A DNA stretch of 64,000 bases, from NCBI GenBank assembly GCA_949511625.1, contig CATFEX010000012.1, forward strand, positions 1-64,000, given 5' to 3'. A program made the translations under genes and the position numbers. The stretch comes from UBA11891 sp003533785. Lineage in GTDB: Bacteria; Bacteroidota; Bacteroidia; Flavobacteriales; Flavobacteriaceae. Position 1 is the stretch's first letter. Every line of letters begins with the position of its first letter. Of this stretch, positions 42,775-52,455 are shown piece after piece. A model generated the notes under the pieces. That model made no database searches. It was given only the letters and a program-made list of their open reading frames with translations, and was not told the DNA's origin.

Positions 42775-43718
42775 CTCATTTATTCACACTAGACGATTGG
42801 CCCAACATTCACCAAACTGTAGCTCAAGCCGCTTTATTTAAAAAAGATCCTTTGAAAGCTGCTCAACTGGGTCGGGGCAAGACCCTTGGTTTGGTTTTTT
42901 TAAATCCTAGCCTACGCACCCGGATGAGTACCGAAAAAGCAGCACAAAATTTGGGAATGAACGTTTTGGTTTTGAACATCAATCAAGACAGTTGGCAATT
43001 GGAATTCGATCACGGTACGGTGATGGAAGGGATTCGCTCAGAACATGTCAAAGAAGCCGCGGCAGTGATCTCGCAATACTGTGACATTGTTGCCATACGA
43101 GCGTTTGCAAAATTACAAAATCGAGACAAAGATCAAGCCGAACAAGTGCTACAGAGCTTTATTCAATACGCACAAATACCGGTTGTGAACTTGGAAAGTG
43201 CGATGGCTCATCCCCTTCAGGCCTTAGCCGATGCCATGACACTCAACGAACACCCAATACCGCATCGACCAAAGGTAGTACTCAGTTGGGCCCCGCATCC
43301 CAAAGCACTGCCGCAAGCTGTGCCCAACTCCTTTATCCGAATGATGAAACAACAAGAGGCCGATTTGATTATCACGCATCCTGAGGGCTATGCCTTGGAC
43401 CCTAAACTCACCCAAGGTATCCCATGTATAACCGATCAAGAAGAAGCATTTCAAGAGGCAGATTTTATTTACGGTAAAAACTGGTCTTCTTATGAGTCCT
43501 ATGGTCAAGTGCTTCGTACGGATTCCGACTGGATGATTACTGAAAAAAAAATGGCACGCACTCGAGAGGCAAAATTTATGCATTGTCTTCCCGTGCGTCG
43601 AAACGTCGTGGTTGCAGATGGTGTACTAGACAGTCCCAATAGCTTGGTGATTGAACAAGCCAACAATCGAACGTATACCGCGCAAGCGGTTCTCCAAAAA
43701 ATATTGCAGGATGGCTGA
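42771..43718 (+). CDS. argF': N-acylornithine carbamoyltransferase (ArgF')
   Basis: The product carbamoylates N-acetyl- or N-succinylornithine rather than free ornithine. The 315-aa protein has the carbamoyl phosphate loop FLNPSLRTRMSTEKAA near 43-58, AMAHPLQALADAMTL near 144-158, a long WAPHPKALPQAVPNSF stretch, and HCLPVRRN near 276-283. It resembles Bacteroides fragilis succinylornithine transcarbamylase without gaps through residue 90. There the B. fragilis Pro90, which decides specificity, is Ser here (IRSEH). The substrate is therefore open. Overlaps: argD by 4, argB by 8 bases. Confidence 0.9.
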   Translation: MTHLFTLDDWPNIHQTVAQAALFKKDPLKAAQLGRGKTLGLVFLNPSLRTRMSTEKAAQNLGMNVLVLNINQDSWQLEFDHGTVMEGIRSEHVKEAAAVISQYCDIVAIRAFAKLQNRDKDQAEQVLQSFIQYAQIPVVNLESAMAHPLQALADAMTLNEHPIPHRPKVVLSWAPHPKALPQAVPNSFIRMMKQQEADLIITHPEGYALDPKLTQGIPCITDQEEAFQEADFIYGKNWSSYESYGQVLRTDSDWMITEKKMARTREAKFMHCLPVRRNVVVADGVLDSPNSLVIEQANNRTYTAQAVLQKILQDG

Positions 43719-44484
43719 TCTTCATTTAATAAAAGCCGGCGGGAATTTGTTGGAAGATTCTGAAATACGCAAAAAATTTTTAACCCATTTTGCTTTGCTC
43801 GAAGGTCCCAAAATTTTGGTACACGGGGGAGGTAAATCGGCCACCACTCTAGCTGCAAAAATGGGATTGGAAGTACAAATGGTGGACGGTCGGCGGATTA
43901 CTGATCGTGCAATGCTAGAAATAGCTTGTATGACCTATGCCGGGTTGCTCAACAAAAGTATTGTTGCGGAACTGCAGGCCTTGGATTGCAATGCTATTGG
44001 ACTTTCTGGTGCTGATGGTAACGCTATTCGAGCCGTCAAACGCCCTGTGAAGGAAATAGATTACGGTTTTGTAGGTGATATAACAAAGATCAATACGGCA
44101 CTTTTTGATCAATTTTGCCAGTCTGGAATTGTTCCTGTTTGCTGTGCCTTGACGCATGACGGGCAAGGGCAATTATTGAATACCAATGCGGATACCTTAG
44201 CCGCTGCGATTTCTAAATGCCTATCCACAAAGTATGAAGTATATCTCACCTATTGCTTTGAAAAACCTGGTGTACTCCTTAACATAGAAGACTCCAATTC
44301 CTTAGTCCCTACTCTGGATCGTACACATTTTGAAGCATTAAAAAAATCAAATCAAATAGTGGCCGGTATGATACCCAAGCTCACTAATTGTTTCGATGCT
44401 ATAGAGGGGGGTGTGCAAGAGGTTCGTATTGGCCAAATGGAACTCCTTAACCAAACCATCCCACACACCAAAATTCAATTGTAA
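43711..44484 (+). CDS. argB: Acetylglutamate (or succinylglutamate) kinase
   Basis: ArgB phosphorylates the acylated glutamate. The 257-aa protein begins MADLHLIKAGGNLLED, then PKILVHGGGKSATTLAAKMG near 32-51, DGRRITDRAMLEIACM near 57-72, LSGADGNAIRA near 95-105, and ends with MIPKLTNCFDAIEGGVQEVRI near 223-243. I chose the ATG at 43711, which overlaps argF' by 8 bases; a further upstream start would add an unrelated 20-residue piece. argE starts 1 base after its stop. Confidence 0.95.
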   Translation: MADLHLIKAGGNLLEDSEIRKKFLTHFALLEGPKILVHGGGKSATTLAAKMGLEVQMVDGRRITDRAMLEIACMTYAGLLNKSIVAELQALDCNAIGLSGADGNAIRAVKRPVKEIDYGFVGDITKINTALFDQFCQSGIVPVCCALTHDGQGQLLNTNADTLAAAISKCLSTKYEVYLTYCFEKPGVLLNIEDSNSLVPTLDRTHFEALKKSNQIVAGMIPKLTNCFDAIEGGVQEVRIGQMELLNQTIPHTKIQL

Positions 44485-44485
44485 G

Positions 44486-45547
44486 ATGAACGCTTTAAAA
44501 GAACATTCAATTCAATTGCTGCAACAACTGATTGCCACAGAATCATTTTCCGAAAATGAGGGTGGAACTGCTCGTCATTTGAAGGATTGGTGTAACGTTC
44601 ATGGCATCCAATACGAAGAAATAGGGCATACAGTGTGGGCTACAAACAAGCACTATTCACCCGACAAACCCACCTTATTATTAAATTCTCATCACGACAC
44701 CGTCCGCCCAAACAAAGCGTATACTCGCGATCCTTTCGAAGCCACTATTGAAGACGGAAAACTCTTTGGACTAGGAAGCAATGATGCTGGTGGTGCTCTG
44801 GTATCCTTACTCGCCACTTTTACACACTTTTATGCAGCCACCGATCTGTCTCACAATCTTTTATTTGTTGGGTCTGTGGAAGAAGAAACCGCAGGTTCTA
44901 AAAGCCTCCGTGGCATTCTCAAAGATTTACCATCTGTTGACCTTGCCTTGGTAGGCGAACCCACCCTGCTAGACATGGCTATCGCTGAGAAAGGTCTCCT
45001 GGTTTTTGATGGTACAATCAAAGGGACTCCCAGCCACGCAGCTCATCCCAATGCCAATAATCCGATTATGAAACTCCCCGAAGTATTGGCCTGGTTTTCA
45101 AATTATACTTTTGATCGGGAATCCCCTGTTCTGGGGCCTGTAAAAATGACGGTCACACAGATTGCGGCGGGTTCACAACACAATGTTGTTCCGTCCCAAG
45201 TAAAGTTAGTGGTAGACGTGCGTGTTAACGATCAATATAACAATGCGGAGTTGGCTGATTTACTTCAAAAAGAAGCTCCTTGTGAACTTACTCCTCGATC
45301 TTTGCATTTAGAATCCTCTGCTATTTCAAAAACACATCCTTTGGTTCAAGCAGGAATAGCATTGGGACGAAAGACCTACGGCTCTCCAACACTGTCGGAT
45401 CAAGCCGCACTTAAATGTCCTTCTCTTAAGATGGGACCTGGTGATTCGCAACGCTCGCACTCGGCTGATGAATTTATTTATGTGGCTGAAATTGAACAGG
45501 CCATTGATCTGTATATCGCTTTACTCAACCAATTCCTTTACACATGA
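44486..45547 (+). CDS. argE: M20-family deacylase, acetyl(or succinyl)ornithine/citrulline deacetylase
   Basis: This zinc hydrolase removes the N-acyl group. The 353-aa protein has the M20 metal motifs LLNSHHDTVRPNKAY near 70-84, LFGLGSNDAGGALVSLLA near 93-110, VGSVEEETAGSKSL near 128-141, and SHAAHPNANNPI near 184-195. Because ArgF' acts on acylornithine, this enzyme should act on acylcitrulline. The ATG at 44486, one base after argB, gives normal length. It overlaps argH by 4 bases. Confidence 0.92.
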   Translation: MNALKEHSIQLLQQLIATESFSENEGGTARHLKDWCNVHGIQYEEIGHTVWATNKHYSPDKPTLLLNSHHDTVRPNKAYTRDPFEATIEDGKLFGLGSNDAGGALVSLLATFTHFYAATDLSHNLLFVGSVEEETAGSKSLRGILKDLPSVDLALVGEPTLLDMAIAEKGLLVFDGTIKGTPSHAAHPNANNPIMKLPEVLAWFSNYTFDRESPVLGPVKMTVTQIAAGSQHNVVPSQVKLVVDVRVNDQYNNAELADLLQKEAPCELTPRSLHLESSAISKTHPLVQAGIALGRKTYGSPTLSDQAALKCPSLKMGPGDSQRSHSADEFIYVAEIEQAIDLYIALLNQFLYT

Positions 45548-46830
45548 AACTTTGGCAAAAAAACCAAACTACACACGATAAAATAGACCGTTTTACTGTG
45601 GGAAAAGACAGGGTCTACGATCTTCACTTGGCGGCATATGACTGCGAAGCTTCCATAGCCCATGCTCAAATGTTAGCTCAAATAGGTCTATTATCCCCCG
45701 AAGAAGCAGAGCAACTTACCCAAGTTTTAGAAGGGTTAAAAAACGAGGCTGAAAAAGGGAATTTTGTGATCGAATCTGAATTCGAAGACATGCACTCCAA
45801 AATTGAATTCGTTTTAACCGAAAAACTAGGCGACTTAGGCAAGAAAATTCATACGGCACGATCGCGAAACGATCAGGTATTGGTGGCACTTCATTTGTAT
45901 TTTAAAAAGGAAATCGAAACCCTGAAAGCACTGACCAAGACCTTTTTTGATCTGTTAATGAATTTAGCCGAGCAGCACAAGGCACATCTCATGCCAGGCT
46001 ATACCCATTTTCAGGTAGCGATGCCTTCCTCTTTTGGTCTTTGGTTCTCTGCCTATGCAGAGAGCTTAATCGATGATATGATCCTGCTCAATGCCGCCTA
46101 TCAAGTGGTCGATCAAAACCCTTTGGGCAGTGCCGCAGGCTATGGAAGCTCTTTCCCAATCGATCGAAAAGCCACGACAAATTCATTGGGCTTTGGAGAT
46201 TTAAAATACAATGTAATTGCCGCGCAAATGAGTCGAGGAAAAGCCGAAAAAACAGTGGCTATTGGAATGTCGGCTGTAGCCGCTACCCTTTCCAAATTGG
46301 CTATGGATATTTGCCTCTACATGGGACAAGAACACCATTTTATTCATTTCCCCGACGAATTGACTACTGGCTCCAGCATCATGCCTCACAAAAAAAATCC
46401 CGATGTTTTTGAACTTATTCGTGGGAAATGCAATCTCATTCAAGGGTTACCCAGCCAACTCAATTTATTGATGGGCAATCTTCCTTCTGGGTACCATCGG
46501 GAAATGCAATTGGCTAAGGGACCCATCATTGAAGCCATAGAGGATATAAAAAGCTGTTTGGAGCTTTTCACTTTCAGCCTCAAAGAAATTGAGATTCGAG
46601 AAAACCTATTGGACGACGATAAATATCAGTTTATTTTTAGTGTGGATACCCTTAATGAATGGGTGAAAGAAGGAATGCCCTTTCGCGATGCTTATAAAAA
46701 AATGGGCGAAGCCATTGCAACGGGAAATTATACTCCAAAAAAGGATATAAGCCACACGCATTTGGGCAGTCTCGGCAATTTAGCTTTGGATTCAATCCGA
46801 GCGAAGATGGAAGCCGTCCTCAAAAAATAA
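45544..46830 (+). CDS. argH: Argininosuccinate lyase
   Basis: ArgH splits argininosuccinate into arginine and fumarate. The 428-aa protein has FEDMHSKIEFVL near 80-91, IHTARSRNDQVLVALHLY near 101-118, MPGYTHFQVAMP near 149-160, NPLGSAAGYGSSFPIDR near 193-209, and the family signature TGSSIMPHKKNPDVFELIRG near 276-295. It is the last gene of the arginine operon and converges with lpd. I see no good terminator in the 57-base gap. Confidence 0.97.
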   Translation: MKLWQKNQTTHDKIDRFTVGKDRVYDLHLAAYDCEASIAHAQMLAQIGLLSPEEAEQLTQVLEGLKNEAEKGNFVIESEFEDMHSKIEFVLTEKLGDLGKKIHTARSRNDQVLVALHLYFKKEIETLKALTKTFFDLLMNLAEQHKAHLMPGYTHFQVAMPSSFGLWFSAYAESLIDDMILLNAAYQVVDQNPLGSAAGYGSSFPIDRKATTNSLGFGDLKYNVIAAQMSRGKAEKTVAIGMSAVAATLSKLAMDICLYMGQEHHFIHFPDELTTGSSIMPHKKNPDVFELIRGKCNLIQGLPSQLNLLMGNLPSGYHREMQLAKGPIIEAIEDIKSCLELFTFSLKEIEIRENLLDDDKYQFIFSVDTLNEWVKEGMPFRDAYKKMGEAIATGNYTPKKDISHTHLGSLGNLALDSIRAKMEAVLKK

Positions 46831-46887
46831 AAACCCCTGTGTGAGTAAAGACTTTCTCTTGGCAATCGCATTTGCTTTTCCGAATCC

Positions 46888-48288
46888 CTAAATATGCAAG
46901 GCCCGGTCTTCTGTAGCTGCCAATGCGGCTTCTTTCACTGCCTCGGCATAAGTGGGATGGGAATGACTCATTCTAGCAATGTCTTCTGCTGAAGCCCGAA
47001 ACTCCATGGCGGTTACCGCTTCTGCAATCAAATCCGCCACACGGGCCCCAACCATATGAACACCCAGTACCTCATCGGTCTCAGCATCGGCAAGAATCTT
47101 GACAAAACCGTCGGTATCCATACTCGCTCGTGCTCTTCCCAGAGCACGCATGGGAAACTGTCCGCTTTTATAGGCTACCTGAGCTGTTTTGAGTTCCTCT
47201 TCGGTCTTTCCAACAGAGGCTACTTCTGGCCAAGTATAAATTACGTTGGGAATAAGATTATAATCGATATGGGGCTGTTGTCCTGCGAGTTGCTCTGCAA
47301 CCAACACTCCTTCTTCTTCGGCTTTATGTGCAAGCATAGCGCCCCGAACCACATCTCCTATTGCATAGATGTTGGGAACGACTGTTTGTAAATGATCGTT
47401 GACTTCGACTTGCCCACGTTCGTTGAGTTGAACACCCACAGTGTCCAATTGAAGTCCTTCAGTATAGGGCTTTCGCCCAACAGACACCAAACAGTAGTCG
47501 CCTTCAAATTTCACTTCGTTTCCTTTTTTGTCAGTAGCTGTCACTGTAACCGAATTTTTTTGACGATCAACGGCACTGACCCCGTGTGAAGTGAAAAACT
47601 TTACCCCTTGTTTTTTCAGTACTTTTTGTAGTTCTCTTGATATGGCACTATCCATTACAGGTACGATACGATCTGCATACTCAATCACAGATACCGCAGC
47701 GCCCAATCGCCTATAAACTTGACCTAACTCAAGGCCGATCACACCACCGCCAACGACAAGGAGATGTTTTGGAATTTCCTTCAGCTCGAGTGCTTCTGTG
47801 GAGGTAATCACTCGTTCTTTGTCTAGCGTAATAAACGGAAGTGTTCCCGGTTTGGATCCGGTAGCGATGATGGTGTTTTTTGCTACCAGCGTCATTTTTT
47901 TCTTACCATCCACTTCAATATGAGTCGCATCGATAAAACGTCCTACCCCTTCGAAAACTTTGATTTTATTTTTATCCATCAAAAAATTGATCCCTAGGGT
48001 GGTTTGCTCCACCACCTGACGCTTGCGTCCAATCATTTTCTCCAAATTGACTTTAATCTCGCCAGGGATTTCAATACCGTGAGTATCAAAGTGCTTGATG
48101 GCGTCCTCATAGTGGTGCGACGAATCCAAAAGCGATTTAGATGGGATGCATCCTACATTTAAGCAAGTGCCCCCAAGCGTACTGTATTTTTCAATGATGG
48201 CCGTTTTGAGACCCAACTGCGCACAGCGAATAGCAGCTACATAGCCTCCAGGACCGGAACCGATAACAACAACGTCGAATGAATTCAT
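46888..48288 (-). CDS. lpd: Dihydrolipoyl dehydrogenase
   Basis: This FAD enzyme reoxidises lipoyl groups of 2-oxoacid dehydrogenase complexes. The 466-aa protein has VVIGSGPGGYVAAIRCAQLG near 6-25, the redox disulfide LGGTCLNVGCIPSKSLL near 38-54, the NAD motif LLVVGGGVIGLELGQVYRRLG near 175-195, IYAIGDVVRGAMLAHKA near 305-321, and the active His/Glu in MSHSHPTYAEAVKEAAL near 441-457. The complex it serves is not nearby. A TATTTTTG box lies upstream. Confidence 0.96.
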   Translation of the reverse strand: MNSFDVVVIGSGPGGYVAAIRCAQLGLKTAIIEKYSTLGGTCLNVGCIPSKSLLDSSHHYEDAIKHFDTHGIEIPGEIKVNLEKMIGRKRQVVEQTTLGINFLMDKNKIKVFEGVGRFIDATHIEVDGKKKMTLVAKNTIIATGSKPGTLPFITLDKERVITSTEALELKEIPKHLLVVGGGVIGLELGQVYRRLGAAVSVIEYADRIVPVMDSAISRELQKVLKKQGVKFFTSHGVSAVDRQKNSVTVTATDKKGNEVKFEGDYCLVSVGRKPYTEGLQLDTVGVQLNERGQVEVNDHLQTVVPNIYAIGDVVRGAMLAHKAEEEGVLVAEQLAGQQPHIDYNLIPNVIYTWPEVASVGKTEEELKTAQVAYKSGQFPMRALGRARASMDTDGFVKILADAETDEVLGVHMVGARVADLIAEAVTAMEFRASAEDIARMSHSHPTYAEAVKEAALAATEDRALHI

Positions 48289-48313
48289 TATTTGATTTTT
48301 GTTTTGCTTCAGT

Positions 48314-48321
48314 CAAAAATA
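48314..48321 (-). promoter_or_regulatory. -7 box of lpd promoter
   Basis: The minus strand reads TATTTTTG, a perfect TAnnTTTG, 25 bases before the lpd ATG. Confidence 0.5.
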
Positions 48322-48508
48322 CAAATGTTTCTTGCTTCTATTGACCCTTTTGAACTATTTTGATAAGTTGAATGTATTCTAAGCCGTTACCCAAAACACT
48401 ACTTAATTCCTTATTTATATTCTTTTTCGAATTCTCCTGATCCCAGGCTTTATCCATACTCTTTGTCTTATTCATAAAAATTAAATCAAAAAATTAAAAA
48501 AGAAATAA

Positions 48509-48537
48509 TTGTTGTAACATTACGTCATTCATCTTTG
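48509..48537 (+). promoter_or_regulatory. Promoter of the nhaC-like gene
   Basis: TTG at 48509-48511, 18 bases, then CATCTTTG at 48530-48537 (one mismatch to TAnnTTTG). The ATG follows 5 bases later, so the leader is very short or absent. Confidence 0.4.
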
Positions 48538-48542
48538 CCACT

Positions 48543-49976
48543 ATGAAATCCGAATCTAGTCTAAGTTTATTTAAGGCTCTCATCCCGCTTTTGATCCTCA
48601 TCATTCTTCTAGCTGTCAATGTGAGTATTTTTGGAGATGATGCCTTAGGAGGTTCTAATCAGTTTATTTTGTTGGTTGGAGGTGCCGTTGCAGCCATCGT
48701 GGGTTTTGTTCATAAGATCACTTATCAAGAGATGCTCGATAAAGTAGCCAGCAACCTAAAATCAGTCACAGGAGCTATTTTGATTTTATTATTTGTGGGG
48801 GCTTTAGCGGGTACCTGGCTTATCAGTGGTATAATCCCAGCAATGATTTATTACGGCTTGCAATTGCTGCACCCAACCATATTTCTTCCCTCCTGCATCT
48901 TGATCTGTGCGGTTATTTCGATCGCTACAGGAAGCAGTTGGACCACCTCGGCCACGGTGGGCATTGCATTGATCGGAATTGGAAAAGCATTGGGACTTCC
49001 TGCTGGAATGATTGCAGGAGCGGTAATCTCAGGGGCCTATTTTGGCGATAAACTATCCCCCTTGAGCGACACCACCAACTTGGCTCCAGCTATGGCTGGT
49101 GGAGATTTGTTCACTCATATTCGTTATATGACTTTAACCACCGTGCCAAGTATCGTTATCACATTTTTGATTTTTGTCATTTTAGGGCTCTCCCAATCAG
49201 TCAATGGTGATTCCGATACCACATCATTAGTTAGCGCCATAGAACAACAATTTAATATTCACTGGGGATTGTTCTTAATCCCCTTAATTGTAATTGTATT
49301 GATTATTAAAAAAGCACCTCCTTTAGTAGCGTTATTTATAGGTACGATACTGGGTGCAGCCACTGCTTTTTTCTTTCAAAAAGACTTGCTACTTGAACTC
49401 TCTGGAGCTTCACAACTGGACAGAATCACTGCCTATCAAACTTTGATGGATGCCATAACTATCTCCACTCAAATTCCTACAAATGATCCCATTCTCAGAG
49501 AACTATTTTCTTCGGGAGGAATGCAGGGAATGCTTGGCACAGTATGGCTAATCATTTGTGCCATGGTATTTGGCGGAATAATGGATGCTATTGGGGCATT
49601 AAAAAAAATAAGTGAGGTCTTATTGAATTGGGCTCAGAATACATTCCAATTATTTGCCAGCACAGTAGCTTCTTGTTTAACTATCAATATTACCGCATCG
49701 GATCAATACTTATCTTTAGTCATTCCAGGTAAGATGTTTCAAAAAGCTTACGAGGATAGAGGCTTAGCCCCAGAAAACTTAAGTAGAACTCTGGAAGATT
49801 CGGGAACCGTCACCTCCGTTTTGATTCCCTGGAATACCTGTGGGGCATACCAATCCGGCGTATTGGGCGTGGGTGTGGGTGAGTATTTCTTCTATGCTAT
49901 CTTCAATTGGCTCTCTCCATTCATGACGCTCACCTTTGCTGCGTTAAATATCAAAATCAGAAAATGGGTGAAATAA
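48543..49976 (+). CDS. NhaC-family Na+/H+ antiporter
   Basis: The 477-aa inner-membrane protein has about 12 hydrophobic segments. The NhaC hallmarks are SIATGSSWTTSATVGIALIGIG split over 124-150, the conserved AVISGAYFGDKLSPLSDTTNLAPA split over 158-184, and GTVTSVLIPWNTCGAYQSGVLGV split over 417-443. It expels Na+ in exchange for protons, or may transport an organic substrate such as malate/lactate as some relatives do. It stands alone between lpd and ftsK. Confidence 0.88.
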   Translation: MKSESSLSLFKALIPLLILIILLAVNVSIFGDDALGGSNQFILLVGGAVAAIVGFVHKITYQEMLDKVASNLKSVTGAILILLFVGALAGTWLISGIIPAMIYYGLQLLHPTIFLPSCILICAVISIATGSSWTTSATVGIALIGIGKALGLPAGMIAGAVISGAYFGDKLSPLSDTTNLAPAMAGGDLFTHIRYMTLTTVPSIVITFLIFVILGLSQSVNGDSDTTSLVSAIEQQFNIHWGLFLIPLIVIVLIIKKAPPLVALFIGTILGAATAFFFQKDLLLELSGASQLDRITAYQTLMDAITISTQIPTNDPILRELFSSGGMQGMLGTVWLIICAMVFGGIMDAIGALKKISEVLLNWAQNTFQLFASTVASCLTINITASDQYLSLVIPGKMFQKAYEDRGLAPENLSRTLEDSGTVTSVLIPWNTCGAYQSGVLGVGVGEYFFYAIFNWLSPFMTLTFAALNIKIRKWVK

Positions 49977-50097
49977 TATTCCCCTAGAAAAAGCTTCATT
50001 CTGATTTTATACGGTTTTAAAATATTCGATGGTGGGGTCTAGAACTTAGAAACAAATGCGCCCTAGTGATTTTTTTTATGCTTTGACAGGCTTTGCT

Positions 50098-50105
50098 TAC
50101 CTTTG
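50098..50105 (+). promoter_or_regulatory. -7 box of the ftsK operon promoter
   Basis: TACCTTTG is a perfect TAnnTTTG match, 15 bases before the ftsK ATG. The -33 region lacks a clear TTG. Confidence 0.5.
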
Positions 50106-50120
50106 TTAGACTAGAGAGCT

Positions 50121-52454
50121 ATGAGCAAACAAAAAGCCCAAAACCAACAACGTACTTCTACCCCCCGATCCCTAAAAAAAAGACAACGGCAAATTCTTTT
50201 TGGAGGTTTTTTGATGGGAGTGGCGTTATTGCTTGCCCTTTCATTTACTTCCTTTTACTTTAATTGGCAGTCGGATCAGAGTACTTTAAACGGGTTTGCC
50301 GATCCTACCATAAGCTCGGAGAATATTTTCAATAAATTTGGTGCTCTTGTCAGTCATTTTTTTATCTATCAACTCTTCGGAATCAGTGCCTTTGTTCTTG
50401 TCTATCTTTTTTTATTGACTGGCTTGTCTCTTTTTTTCAATTACTCGAAAAAAAACCTACTCAATCGTTGGAGTTGGGGCCTGTTGCATATGTTATGGTT
50501 ATGTCTTTTTTTCGGATTCTTTTATGAGCGTGCTCCCTTACTGAGCGGCGTTGTTGGATTTGAAATTCACGACTATCTTTTCGCCTATATAGGTAGTCTG
50601 GGCTTGGTATTACTCTTGTTTTTTATGGCATTGATTATTCTTGTCTTGCGATGGAAGCTAACTCCAGAATCGCTAGCTGTAATTTTACGTTCCAATCGTC
50701 CTAGAATTGGATCTATATTCACCAAAGGAAAAACCGAAACCCGTTCCAAAGAAAATACAATTGAGAACGAGAATGACTCCGTCGCCCTTGATCTAGAAGA
50801 GCCGGGTCCGCAGCTTACGCCTCCTGAAGTGTCTCTACCCAATTCGCCAAAAGAAGATGACAAAGAAGTGACCATGGAAGTTCAAGAAGCTCCTGAAGAA
50901 GAAACCCTCGACTCCAATTTGGCTCAAGAATTGGTTGAAAAGCACGGGTTCTTTGATCCCACTTTGGAATTGAGTCGGTATCGACTACCAGCATTGGATT
51001 TGCTAAAGGATTATGGTGAAACTGGAATTACCATCAACCAAGAAGAGCTCGAAATCAATAAAAATAAGATTGTTGATACTTTAAGAAACTATAAAATTGG
51101 CATTGCTCAAATAAAAGCAACCATTGGGCCCACTGTAACCTTGTACGAAATTGTTCCCGATGCGGGAATACGAATTTCTAAAATCAAAAACTTAGAAGAC
51201 GATATAGCGCTGTCTTTAGCAGCATTGGGCATACGAATAATCGCTCCCATTCCAGGGAAGGGTACAATCGGGATAGAGGTTCCCAACCAAAATCCCAGTA
51301 TTGTTTCCATGCGATCCGTCATTGCCTCTCCAAAATTTCAAAAGGCTGAAATGGAACTCCCCATTGCACTGGGAAAAACCATCAGTAATGAAACCTTTGT
51401 AGTAGATCTAACCAAGATGCCTCACCTGTTGATGGCAGGAGCCACTGGACAAGGAAAATCGGTTGGACTGAATGCCGTATTGACCTCTTTGCTCTACAAG
51501 CGTCATCCCGCCGAGGTAAAGTTTGTCTTAGTAGATCCGAAGAAAGTGGAATTGACCATCTACAACAAAATTGAACGACACTACCTAGCCAAGTTACCCG
51601 ATTCAGAAGAAGCTATCATCACAGATAATAGCAAGGTTATCAATACTCTAAATTCGCTTTGTATTGAAATGGACAACCGCTATGAACTTCTTAAAAACGC
51701 CTTGTGTCGGAATCTGAAAGAATACAATAAAAAGTTTAGAGAGCGAAAGCTAAACCCCAATGATGGACATAATTATTTACCCTATATCGTTTTGGTGGTT
51801 GATGAATTCGCCGATCTTATCATGACTGCTGGCAAAGAAGTGGAAACTCCAATTGCACGATTGGCTCAGTTGGCTCGTGCAGTCGGGATACACCTAATCA
51901 TTGCCACACAGCGTCCATCGGTAAATGTAATTACTGGTATCATCAAAGCCAATTTTCCAGCTCGAATTGCTTTTCGAGTAACCTCAAAAATTGATTCTCG
52001 GACGATTCTGGACAGCGGAGGTGCGGATCAACTTATAGGTCGTGGTGACATGCTCTACACCCAAGGAAATGAATTGACACGGATTCAATGTGCCTTTGTC
52101 GATACGCCCGAAGTGGATCGTATTGCGCATTTTGTGGGAGCGCAAAAAGGATATGCCAACGCACATCTCCTCCCAGAATACGTGGGTGAAGAAGGAGGGA
52201 GTAGCCTCGACATTGATGCCTCAGAACGAGACGCTTTGTTTCGGGAAGCAGCAGAAGTAATCGTAACCGCTCAACAAGGGTCCGCCTCCTTGCTTCAGAG
52301 AAAATTGAAATTGGGCTATAATCGAGCTGGACGCATTATAGACCAGATGGAAGCAGCTGGAATCGTGGGTCCTTTCGAAGGAAGCAAGGCTCGGCAAGTA
52401 CTCATTTCGGATCTTGTGGCTCTAGACCAACACCTGAAAAATGAAAACTCCTAG
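50121..52454 (+). CDS. ftsK: DNA translocase FtsK/SpoIIIE
   Basis: FtsK pumps chromosome ends across the division septum toward dif. The 777-aa protein has four N-terminal membrane segments (residues about 25-180), an acidic linker to about 270, the motor with Walker A LMAGATGQGKSVGLNAVL near 434-451 and Walker B YIVLVVDEFADLIM near 555-568, then ATQRPSVNVITG near 594-605. The C-terminal DNA-reading gamma domain runs through SASLLQRKLKLGYNRAGRIIDQME near 714-740. The linker is short, as in SpoIIIE and other Bacteroidetes FtsK. It leads the ftsK-lolA-lptF-ribB run. Confidence 0.96.
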   Translation: MSKQKAQNQQRTSTPRSLKKRQRQILFGGFLMGVALLLALSFTSFYFNWQSDQSTLNGFADPTISSENIFNKFGALVSHFFIYQLFGISAFVLVYLFLLTGLSLFFNYSKKNLLNRWSWGLLHMLWLCLFFGFFYERAPLLSGVVGFEIHDYLFAYIGSLGLVLLLFFMALIILVLRWKLTPESLAVILRSNRPRIGSIFTKGKTETRSKENTIENENDSVALDLEEPGPQLTPPEVSLPNSPKEDDKEVTMEVQEAPEEETLDSNLAQELVEKHGFFDPTLELSRYRLPALDLLKDYGETGITINQEELEINKNKIVDTLRNYKIGIAQIKATIGPTVTLYEIVPDAGIRISKIKNLEDDIALSLAALGIRIIAPIPGKGTIGIEVPNQNPSIVSMRSVIASPKFQKAEMELPIALGKTISNETFVVDLTKMPHLLMAGATGQGKSVGLNAVLTSLLYKRHPAEVKFVLVDPKKVELTIYNKIERHYLAKLPDSEEAIITDNSKVINTLNSLCIEMDNRYELLKNALCRNLKEYNKKFRERKLNPNDGHNYLPYIVLVVDEFADLIMTAGKEVETPIARLAQLARAVGIHLIIATQRPSVNVITGIIKANFPARIAFRVTSKIDSRTILDSGGADQLIGRGDMLYTQGNELTRIQCAFVDTPEVDRIAHFVGAQKGYANAHLLPEYVGEEGGSSLDIDASERDALFREAAEVIVTAQQGSASLLQRKLKLGYNRAGRIIDQMEAAGIVGPFEGSKARQVLISDLVALDQHLKNENS

Positions 52455-52455
52455 T

